Positions 1 through 6,236 of a DNA stretch of 15,637 nt are shown piece after piece. Under the pieces are notes generated by a model. That model saw only the letters and a program-made list of their open reading frames with translations. It did no database searches and was not told the DNA's origin. The stretch is from Anaerolineaceae bacterium UBA5311. GTDB taxonomy: Bacteria; Chloroflexota; Anaerolineae; Anaerolineales; Anaerolineaceae. The translations under genes and the position numbers were made by a program. The stretch covers positions 1 to 15,637 of the forward strand of contig DHRN01000015.1 in NCBI GenBank assembly GCA_002411175.1, written 5' to 3'. Every line of letters starts with the position of its first letter. Position 1 is the stretch's first letter.

Positions 1-193
1 CGGCGGCTCGTAGTGTCGGATCTGTAATCTGTCATTGCGAGATAAGCTAACCAATCCGCAGTTTGTCTTTTTGCTTGTACCCAAGACAAGAAAATAAAGA
101 CAGGCTGCCGCGCCCCCTTATTGTGATTCAAAGGTTCCTGCCATTCGTCTACCGGGGGCTCGCAGTGACGGATCTGTAATCTGTCATTGCGAG
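1..193 (+). repeat. Family-1 'cattgcgag' palindromic repeats, tandem and degenerate
   Basis: Positions 1-19 look like the decayed right end of one copy (compare ggctcgcagtgacg). A more complete copy runs about 33-170, from cattgcgag to cgggggctcgcagtgacg, and a third left end starts at 185. The two junctions carry the same 13-base linker, atctgtaatctgt, at 20-32 and 172-184; it recurs between the two copies near 9.02 kb. The copy ends are imperfect inverted repeats of each other. No gene is seen here. The DNA is probably a non-coding dispersed element; the function is unknown. Confidence 0.75.
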
Positions 194-249
194 CAAAGCG
201 GAGGAAATACTCCTCTTGTGCCACCCATCTGGAATTGATTGTGTTTTAT

Positions 250-356
250 TGATTGGAAATTTTCTCACCCCCTTTAATTCCCCCTCTCCAGCAAAGCTGG
301 ACGCAAGCAGTAAAGAGGGGATCGTGGTTGCACTGCCGGCTCCCTGCTCTCTGCAA
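250..356 (+). repeat. Family-2 C-rich repeat, copy A (long form)
   Basis: This copy matches 10220-10312 closely, including the core caccccctttaattccccc and the facing arms ccccctct and agagggg. Between the arms lies a 24-base insert (288-311) that itself contains the small hairpin ccagc-aaa-gctgg. The two copies at 9.2 and 9.5 kb lack the insert. It lies just upstream of the MarR promoter and is probably a dispersed intergenic repeat. Confidence 0.7.
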
Positions 357-366
357 ATTTATCAAC

Positions 367-394
367 TTGACAAATAATTTTATCTCGTTAAAAT
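367..394 (+). promoter_or_regulatory. Sigma70-type promoter for the MarR gene
   Basis: A perfect TTGACA (367-372) is followed after 16 bases by TAAAAT (389-394), one mismatch from TATAAT. Transcription would begin near 400-402, only about six bases before the GTG codon at 407. The transcript would therefore be nearly leaderless if GTG is used, or have about 36 bases of leader if the ATG at 437 is used. Confidence 0.6.
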
Positions 395-406
395 TTTAGT
401 TGACAC

Positions 407-940
407 GTGAACTATTCAAACCTGTATTGGGATGCCATGAACCAAGATAGCCTTAAGCTATACGAATCTTTCAAAGCCGTCTTTCTGCATATCGACAACC
501 ACGAGAAGGCTTACTTAACCCAATTCGGGTTGAACATCCCCCGTTTCTACGTCCTGATCCACGTCTCTCAAAACCCAGGCATCAACTATATCGAACTCAG
601 TGATCGTATGCTCTGCACCAAGAGCAACACCACCCGCGTCGTCCAGGGTATGCTCAAAGAACAACTGATCACCCGCGAGGTAGACCCCAAAGATCGGCGC
701 TGTTACAAATTGTTCCTGTCTGATAAAGGTCTGGCTCTGCTCGACCGCGTCTATCCTGGTTTTATCGAAGACATCCAGAAGCTGATGTCGCGCTTCTCCG
801 ACGACGAAACCAGCCGTTTCCTGCGTGCCAGTCAATATATCGAAAGCAGCCTGTCACCCGACCCAGGTGCAAATCTGGGCAAAACCCAGGTGCTGGGGGG
901 TGATGCCGGAAGAATTTCGGGCACAGAACGCTCTGATTAA
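407..940 (+). CDS. MarR-family transcriptional regulator
   Basis: The 177-residue product has the MarR winged-helix layout: a recognition region around residues 60-86 (LSDRMLCTKSNTTRVVQGM) and a wing at about 93-105 carrying the family signature DPKDRR. MarR proteins act as cytoplasmic dimers that usually repress transcription and release DNA on binding a ligand. No ligand can be read from the sequence. The GTG start at 407 has no Shine-Dalgarno sequence; an ATG at 437 (residue 11) is an alternative with equally poor support. The last 27 residues or so (after SSLSPDP) go beyond the usual 140-150 residue MarR core, and their DNA carries a 10-base direct repeat (861-870 and 884-893). The gene is convergent with the ccm operon, so regulation of ccm is possible but not shown. 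Confidence 0.85.
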   Translation: MNYSNLYWDAMNQDSLKLYESFKAVFLHIDNHEKAYLTQFGLNIPRFYVLIHVSQNPGINYIELSDRMLCTKSNTTRVVQGMLKEQLITREVDPKDRRCYKLFLSDKGLALLDRVYPGFIEDIQKLMSRFSDDETSRFLRASQYIESSLSPDPGANLGKTQVLGGDAGRISGTERSD

Positions 941-1018
941 TTTTCGTCAATTTTTCCTAATATTTCCAAAATTATGAAGGAGAAAACTTCAAAGCCTCCA
1001 GTCTGAACTTTGGCATCG

Positions 1019-1147
1019 CTAAATTTTCCGATTGTTCTTGTCCGCCGAAACCTTTTTTGCCAGTAAAAATAACCGCAGAACATAAAAACCAAGCAGTCCA
1101 AAAATCACTACATAGCCAGCAATAAAATAAGCCATCGTATCAACCAT
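1019..1147 (-). CDS. ccmD: CcmD-like small heme exporter subunit
   Basis: A 42-residue reading frame starts with ATG at 1147 and ends with TAG at 1019-1021. The start overlaps the end of ccmC by 8 bases and is preceded by AGGTGG, a good Shine-Dalgarno sequence that lies inside the ccmC coding region. The protein begins MVDTMAYFIAGYVVIFGLL, has one membrane helix at about residues 6-30, then a lysine-rich tail (LLAKKVSADKNNRK). This is the size, topology and position of CcmD, which in other bacteria helps release holo-CcmE from the CcmABC complex. CcmD sequences are poorly conserved, so the call rests on topology, length and its place directly after ccmC. Confidence 0.75.
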   Translation of the reverse strand: MVDTMAYFIAGYVVIFGLLGFYVLRLFLLAKKVSADKNNRKI

Positions 1148-1853
1148 TATCCACCTCGCCAAATTCCTCCGCGGTTTGCTCAGCCTCAAGCTGGTCCATC
1201 AAAAACTGCGCGCCCGCCAGCCGCGTCCTGTGCCAGAGTAAAACCACGAACAACAGCGTAAACGCCACCAGGCTCGCTGCCATAGTCTGGTACATCCGCG
1301 GGGTCATCGCCATCTCCCCGCTGCCGCCCCCTATGACGATCGGGTGGATCGTGCGCATCAGCCGGGCAGAAAAGAAGGTGATCGGCACACTAATAAAGCC
1401 GATGATCGCATAAATTGCCCCAAAACGGGCTTTCTTGTAGGGTTCATCGATGCCCCGCCTGAGCAAAATGTAGGCAATATAGGTGAACGCCATGATCGTC
1501 ATCGTTGTCAGGCGCGGATCCCAGGTCCACCAGGTGTTCCAGATTGGGCGCGCCCAGATCATGCCGGTGAAGGTGGCGATCGCCGTGAAAAGCAAGCCAA
1601 TTTCAACCGACGACGCTGCGATATGGTCATAAAGCAGGTTGTTCTTGCTCAAAAACATGATCGCTGAAATTGCTGCCACCAAAAATGCGAGCATCCCCAG
1701 CCAGCCAGCGCTGACATGGAAGTAGAACACTTTTTGCACCATGCCCATGTTCAGCTCAACCGGAGCGTAGAAGATCACCATCAAAAATGCCAGCAAAACC
1801 AGCAAAATTGAAAAATAAGTCAGTAATCGAAGCGGTTTATTCTCTAATAACAT
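1140..1853 (-). CDS. ccmC: Heme exporter/heme handling protein CcmC
   Basis: CcmC is the membrane protein that presents heme to CcmE at the outer face of the cytoplasmic membrane in System I cytochrome c maturation. The protein has about six hydrophobic helices and the tryptophan-rich WWD signature of the heme handling family (WNTWWTWDPRLT). Two conserved histidines are present in the right context, in YFHV before the WWD segment and TIHP after it; these are the expected axial heme ligands. I chose the ATG at 1853 (MLLENKPL), which overlaps the end of ccmB by 17 bases; a TTG at 1859 would add two residues. The length of 237 residues is normal. It overlaps ccmD downstream by 8 bases, implying translational coupling. 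Confidence 0.93.
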   Translation of the reverse strand: MLLENKPLRLLTYFSILLVLLAFLMVIFYAPVELNMGMVQKVFYFHVSAGWLGMLAFLVAAISAIMFLSKNNLLYDHIAASSVEIGLLFTAIATFTGMIWARPIWNTWWTWDPRLTTMTIMAFTYIAYILLRRGIDEPYKKARFGAIYAIIGFISVPITFFSARLMRTIHPIVIGGGSGEMAMTPRMYQTMAASLVAFTLLFVVLLWHRTRLAGAQFLMDQLEAEQTAEEFGEVDNG

Positions 1854-2511
1854 AATCAAACACCAGTAGTGAAATAGTCGTCATAATGATACCGTAAACC
1901 AGCAGGATGCTGATCCAAACCTGGTATGTCTCCCAACCCGCACCCGAAAGCACGCCTTGCCCGGCTTTGACAACCGCCATATTTACGGGCATCAACACCG
2001 GGAAGAGCAAAACCGGCAGCAGCAAATCGCGCATGCGCGTCTGCACGGTCATGCTCGAGATCAACGTCCCGGCTGCGCTGAACCCCCAGGCTCCCAAAAC
2101 CAACTCAATCAGAAACTGCGGAACAAACAAATTTTGGTTATACAACACACTGTAAACAGGCAGGGTTATTACGATCAGGATCAGCATGATCAGGTAATTG
2201 CTGATTTGCTTCGCCAGCCAGATTACAGCCACATCTGGTACCGCCATGACCAGCGCGTCAAAGCTACCTTGCTCCTGCTCTGCCAGAAAAGAGCGGTTCA
2301 GTCCCAGTGTGCCCGAAAACATGATCACCACCCAGATGACACCCGCAGCGAGCTCAGCGCGCTGGCGCGGGTCCAGCTCCATGGCGTAGTTGAAAATAAA
2401 CAGGCTCAGGATTGCGAATGCCAGCATCGACGTGAGCATGTCTTTACTACGCCATTCCTGCAGCAGGTCTTTCCAAACCAGCGCTTTTAGCGTGCGGAAC
2501 CAGTTTTTCAT
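1837..2511 (-). CDS. ccmB: Heme exporter membrane subunit CcmB
   Basis: The 224-residue protein is almost entirely hydrophobic with about six transmembrane helices and the CcmB N-terminal pattern (ALVWKDLLQEWRSKDML, then LGLNRSFLAEQEQGSFDAL). CcmB is the permease partner of the ATPase CcmA; with CcmC and CcmD the complex drives release of heme-loaded CcmE. Its start ATG overlaps the stop of ccmA in an ATGA arrangement, and its end overlaps ccmC. No unusual residues were noticed and the length is typical. Confidence 0.92.
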   Translation of the reverse strand: MKNWFRTLKALVWKDLLQEWRSKDMLTSMLAFAILSLFIFNYAMELDPRQRAELAAGVIWVVIMFSGTLGLNRSFLAEQEQGSFDALVMAVPDVAVIWLAKQISNYLIMLILIVITLPVYSVLYNQNLFVPQFLIELVLGAWGFSAAGTLISSMTVQTRMRDLLLPVLLFPVLMPVNMAVVKAGQGVLSGAGWETYQVWISILLVYGIIMTTISLLVFDYVIRE

Positions 2512-3263
2512 CCCAGGTTTCCCCCGCTGCCCCCCTCCCCGGAGGGGGTTTTGGCAGCTGCACCTTGCACCTGGTCTTCGTAGACAAGCGGTTCAAGTTC
2601 TTGCCAACTGCGTCCTTTAACCAGAACAACTTCGCTCAGAGCCGCACGGAACAGGCGCATGTAGCCATCTGTTACCGAGTGCGTGGCGCCTGGGTCGTGG
2701 CTGGTGATCAATACCATGCTGCCCTGCAACTTAACTTCAGCAAGCAGTTCCATCAAAACCCGGCTGCCGTCCTTGTCCAGCCCGGTAAACGGTTCGTCCA
2801 AAATCAAAACCCGCGGCTCATGCAAAAGCGCCCGGGCGATTGTGAGTCGCTGCTGCATCCCGCGGCTATAAATCCGCACCAGGCGGTTGGCTGCCGATTT
2901 GAGCCCCACCCGATCAATGGCTTGCAGCAGCTCTTTTTCTGAATGTTCGCATTGGTATAGCTGGGAGAAAAGATGCAGGTTTTCAACCCCGGTCAGGTTT
3001 TGATACAAAAAAGTTTTATGAAAAACCAGCCCCACCTGACGGCGCCATTGGGCTGAATGTAGTGAAATTTCTGTCCCATCGAGATAAAATTTTCCTTCAT
3101 CAGGGCTGAGCAATCCACTGGCTACGCGCATTAATGTGGTCTTGCCAGCTCCGTTGCTGCCCAAAAGGCAGATTAACTGCCCGCTTTCAAGCGAAAAACT
3201 GGCATCCCGAACCACAACCAGCGCTCCGAAGTTCTTGCTGAGCCCTTTTATCTCAAGAAGCAT
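2508..3263 (-). CDS. ccmA: Cytochrome c biogenesis ABC transporter ATPase CcmA
   Basis: From the ATG at 3263 the product is 251 residues with an intact ABC ATPase: Walker A GSNGAGKTT (residues 35-43), signature region YSRGMQQR (132-139), Walker B LILDEP (153-158) and the switch histidine H189. CcmA hydrolyses ATP in the CcmAB complex, on the cytoplasmic side, to free holo-CcmE from CcmC. A longer frame reaches upstream to 3332, but the start at 3263 is favoured because GGAGGGG sits just before it and the family's N-terminus aligns at MLLEIKGLSKNFG. It overlaps the end of ccmF by 11 bases and ccmB by 4. The tail after about residue 225 is proline- and glycine-rich (AAKTPSGEGGSGGNLG) and looks dispensable. 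Confidence 0.92.
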   Translation of the reverse strand: MLLEIKGLSKNFGALVVVRDASFSLESGQLICLLGSNGAGKTTLMRVASGLLSPDEGKFYLDGTEISLHSAQWRRQVGLVFHKTFLYQNLTGVENLHLFSQLYQCEHSEKELLQAIDRVGLKSAANRLVRIYSRGMQQRLTIARALLHEPRVLILDEPFTGLDKDGSRVLMELLAEVKLQGSMVLITSHDPGATHSVTDGYMRLFRAALSEVVLVKGRSWQELEPLVYEDQVQGAAAKTPSGEGGSGGNLG

Positions 3264-5286
3264 TCCCCTCCGGCTCAGAATCATCTTCGTTATCATCGTC
3301 TTTCTGTTTTGGCAGCGCTTGCTCGCGTACAATTGGTGAACTCAGGTTAAATGCCGCCCCCAGGCACAGAAATAGCCCGCCCAGCCACATAAAATTGACC
3401 AGCGGATTAATCGTCGCCTGGACAACCACATAACCCATGTCTGCTTCGTAATCCAGCAAAAGCGTGTAAATATCACCGCCAAACGTGCTGCGTTTACCCG
3501 GGATACTCACATATTGACCGCGGTTGTCGTAGATATCCTGCCCGGGCGTCAAGCGTGCAATCACCTCATCGCCGCGCCACAGGTCGATCTCAGCCCTAAC
3601 GCTCAAATACTCGGGGTTATCATAAGCTTCTGTTAACCCGACAAACTCGAAATGATATTCTGCCAGGGGCATCTTATCACCCGGTGCCATTGTGCCCTGG
3701 ATATTATCCGATAAGCCTTCCACACCAACAATCCCCAGCACAATTAGTAAAATGCCGGCATGCACAAGATATGCGCCGTAGCGCGAGCGCATCTGCCAAA
3801 ATTTCTTCAGCGGTTTTTCACTGCCCCATAATTCACGCCAGGTCTGGGCGACCAATACAGCCAGCCCGAGCAAAACAATGAAGATCGCCAGCAACGCCAC
3901 CCAGGATCTGCTCAACCAGATAAACGCCGCGATCGCCCCAAGCAGGGCAAACAGCGCGGGGATGAATGACCGTCTGCCAAATTTCTTCAAACTACTCAGC
4001 GACCAGCCAACCAACGGGCAAACTGCCATCAGTAAAACCAACAAAACAAACAATGGTGTGACCGCGCGGTCATAATAGCCCCGATCCAGGGCGATCTCCG
4101 TTCCGCCGGCTCCAAAAATCAGCGGATAGACCAGCCCCCACAGACAGACCAGCGTAATCGCGCCGAGCAACACCAGCGTATACAGGAACAGCGCGTCGCG
4201 GCTGAAGTATGACGTAAATTCCCAGCCGGAATCGAGTTTCTTCCGGCGCCAGATAACCAGCCCGAACGAGATAGCCGTGAAAAACAGCAAAAAAACCATT
4301 AGCGGTCGTGAAATCGCGCTCTCTCCAAAAGCATGCACCGAGCTGAGTAAGCCCGCGCGCGTCATCAGGATGCTGAAAAGAATCAACAAATAGCTCAACA
4401 GGATCAGAATCACGTTGATCCGTTTGAAGATATCCCGCTTTTGCTGCAAAAACATGCTGTGCAATAACCCCGTGCTGATAAGCCAGGGCAATAGAGAGGA
4501 GGTCTCCACCGGGTCCCATGCCCAGTAACCGCCCCACCCCAGCACATCGTAGGACCACCAGCTGCCCAAGGCGATGCCTGCGGTCAGGAATATCCAGGCA
4601 AACAGCAGCCATGGTCGCAGCCGCGCGATCAAATTTTCGGCGTCACCTTTGATAACCAAATGCCCCAGCGTTTCGGCGAATGGCAGTAAGAACGCCCCGA
4701 AGCCGATATAAAGCAGCGGCGGGTGGATGATCATGCCCCAATGACGCAGCAGCGGGTTCAAACCAAAACCAATCAAGCCGCCATAAACGCTTGCGCCCGC
4801 CGCGGGGCTGAAAAGGCTTTCAGTCAGACTCGCGTCCGCCAGCTGCCAAACCCGGCGGAAGGGGCTTTCTATTAAAAATGAAATCCCGGTGAAAAATAGC
4901 AGGTTGAGCAGTGCGAACAGGTAGCTCCAGTTATCTTGCAGGATATGCCGTCGGTTAAGCGCAATCACCAGGCAGAGGTTGATGATCCAGCTCCAGAAAA
5001 ACATCGATCCCGCTTGCCCACCCCACAAGGCAGTGATTTTCAGATAAGTTGGCATCGCCGGGTTGACCACGCCGACAACATAGGCGTTGGTGTAATCCTG
5101 AGAGACGAGCATAAAGACCAAAATGAGTACGCTCAGCGTATGCAGAGCAAATCCAAGGTTGGTTAATCGACGCACGAGCGTTGTAATCTCAATTTGTTTG
5201 CGCGGAAGCTGCCAGGCAGTCAGCCCAAGACAAGCCAGCATCAGCAAGGCGGCTGCAGAAAAAGTGCCAAGACCAGCATGGAACAT
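3253..5286 (-). CDS. ccmF: Heme lyase subunit CcmF
   Basis: The 677-residue polytopic protein has the WWD signature of the family (WWSYD at about 243, WGGYWAWDPVE at about 251-261) and the upstream LWGGQAGS motif. Four histidines expected from E. coli CcmF are in place: H188 (HPPLLY), H276 (LLHSM), H318 (SVHAFGES) and H509 (YLVHAGI). CcmF carries its own heme b and, with CcmH and CcmI in other bacteria, transfers heme from CcmE to reduced apocytochrome. It begins two bases after ccmE and ends inside ccmA, so it sits second in the operon. No CcmH or CcmI is present in this window. Length and motifs indicate an intact gene. Confidence 0.95.
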   Translation of the reverse strand: MFHAGLGTFSAAALLMLACLGLTAWQLPRKQIEITTLVRRLTNLGFALHTLSVLILVFMLVSQDYTNAYVVGVVNPAMPTYLKITALWGGQAGSMFFWSWIINLCLVIALNRRHILQDNWSYLFALLNLLFFTGISFLIESPFRRVWQLADASLTESLFSPAAGASVYGGLIGFGLNPLLRHWGMIIHPPLLYIGFGAFLLPFAETLGHLVIKGDAENLIARLRPWLLFAWIFLTAGIALGSWWSYDVLGWGGYWAWDPVETSSLLPWLISTGLLHSMFLQQKRDIFKRINVILILLSYLLILFSILMTRAGLLSSVHAFGESAISRPLMVFLLFFTAISFGLVIWRRKKLDSGWEFTSYFSRDALFLYTLVLLGAITLVCLWGLVYPLIFGAGGTEIALDRGYYDRAVTPLFVLLVLLMAVCPLVGWSLSSLKKFGRRSFIPALFALLGAIAAFIWLSRSWVALLAIFIVLLGLAVLVAQTWRELWGSEKPLKKFWQMRSRYGAYLVHAGILLIVLGIVGVEGLSDNIQGTMAPGDKMPLAEYHFEFVGLTEAYDNPEYLSVRAEIDLWRGDEVIARLTPGQDIYDNRGQYVSIPGKRSTFGGDIYTLLLDYEADMGYVVVQATINPLVNFMWLGGLFLCLGAAFNLSSPIVREQALPKQKDDDNEDDSEPEGNAS

Positions 5287-5288
5287 AA

Positions 5289-5777
5289 TTAGTCCTCAGC
5301 TTGCTCAGGAAGAGCGGATTCGTACTTGGAAGGGCACTTCAACATCAGTTGTGTGGCTTGAAACACCCCGTTTTCATCCAGCGAACCGGTCATGATCGCC
5401 TGGGCTTCGTCCTTCAACAGGTCGGGACGCACGCCGTTATAGTGGATGGTCATACGCGCTGCGTTTGGGTCAGCGACAGCTTCGGCAAGCGTCTTCGCCA
5501 TCCCGCCCATTTCCGCGATCAGACGATGATCGCCGGGGATTTGGGCGACGGTAAAGCTCAGGTCGAGCGTTTCGGAGTTGTATTCGATCGTCTCGCCGAT
5601 CACCGCCCCGGACATGCGCAATTTCTGACCCTGCAGCTCACTTTGCCGCGTCTGCAGCTCCTGCACGGTCATGAAATATTGCGTATTTGATTGTGTAACC
5701 CGGAACAAGAGATAACCGAGGGCGAGCGCGATCACTACCCCGCCCACGATGAGTTTGATATTTGGTTTTTTCTTCAT
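5289..5777 (-). CDS. ccmE: Periplasmic heme chaperone CcmE, Cys-type (CXXXY)
   Basis: The 162-residue protein has one N-terminal anchor (residues about 8-25) followed by the CcmE beta-barrel domain (KLRMSGAVIGETI, then IHYNGVRPDLLKDEAQAIMTG). CcmE binds heme covalently at the outer membrane face and delivers it to CcmF. In most bacteria the heme-binding residue is the histidine of an HXXXY motif; here the motif reads CPSKY, placing Cys148 where histidine is expected and keeping Tyr152. This matches the Cys-type CcmE described for Desulfovibrio and some archaea. It is the first gene of the operon. The ATG at 5777 is preceded by AAAGG about eight bases upstream. No convincing promoter was identified on this strand. 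Confidence 0.93.
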   Translation of the reverse strand: MKKKPNIKLIVGGVVIALALGYLLFRVTQSNTQYFMTVQELQTRQSELQGQKLRMSGAVIGETIEYNSETLDLSFTVAQIPGDHRLIAEMGGMAKTLAEAVADPNAARMTIHYNGVRPDLLKDEAQAIMTGSLDENGVFQATQLMLKCPSKYESALPEQAED

Positions 5778-5901
5778 TTAAGAACCTTTGACTGCTTTTT
5801 AACTTATTTTAACCGAAAGGTGCATCTTTCACGAACTGAGAGTTTACCATTATTTGACAGATCAAGTCTTGTTTGCAGCCGGCGTAAATTTTGCTTACGA
5901 A

Positions 5902-5927
5902 ATACCCTGCGCCCCCTGGCAGGGTAT
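5902..5927. promoter_or_regulatory. 9-bp perfect inverted repeat in the ccm/cytochrome divergent region
   Basis: ATACCCTGC (5902-5910) and GCAGGGTAT (5919-5927) are exact inverse complements around an 8-base loop. There is no T-run on either strand, so it does not look like an intrinsic terminator. It lies about 125 bases upstream of ccmE and could be a regulator site or a leader hairpin on the ccm transcript. The rest of 5778-6140 contains no supported gene. Confidence 0.4.
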
Positions 5928-6083
5928 CAGCCCAACTGCAATCTCCTTCAGATCGAAAGTTGACGAAAATACAGACCCCTTCGGGCGGACATTTTCTTCG
6001 CTTTCAGCATAATAACCGTAAACTCCGGTCACGATACTCTATCATCTTTCGACAAAATTTTGCTCTTCCCATAATAATTAGAC

Positions 6084-6101
6084 TTATGCTAAAATTATGC
6101 T
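6084..6101 (+). promoter_or_regulatory. Tandem heptamers one helical turn apart
   Basis: TTATGCT occurs at 6084-6090 and again at 6095-6101, so the copies are 11 bases apart and face the same side of the helix. They lie about 65-80 bases upstream of the -35 element of the cytochrome promoter, a plausible place for an activator. The site may be chance in AT-rich DNA. Confidence 0.25.
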
Positions 6102-6145
6102 TAATTTGGTATTGTTAACTTGTCTGTGTTTGAGTTTCCTGCAAT

Positions 6146-6192
6146 CCTCAAAAATTAAACACTATTGACACCTGTTTTTGAGGCTTTATAAT
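6146..6192 (+). promoter_or_regulatory. Consensus promoter with operator-like palindrome for the cytochrome operon
   Basis: TTGACA (6165-6170) and TATAAT (6187-6192) are both perfect consensus, with a 16-base spacer. Transcription should begin near 6199, giving a leader of about 38 bases. A perfect 9-bp inverted repeat, CCTCAAAAA (6146-6154) and TTTTTGAGG (6175-6183), brackets the -35 element; its right arm fills most of the spacer. A protein bound there would block RNA polymerase, so repression of an otherwise strong promoter is likely. The protein is unknown. Confidence 0.75.
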
Positions 6193-6236
6193 TTATATAA
6201 ATTTAGAGCAATTCACTTAGTATTGGAGAGAAGCCA

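Noticed and set aside
941..1018. Bidirectional terminator between the MarR gene and ccmD
   Set aside because: Only 4-bp complementary pieces (gaag/cttc) were found; no stable stem with a T-run.
4070..4612. 180-residue minus-strand frame
   Set aside because: It is out of frame inside the well supported ccmF gene.
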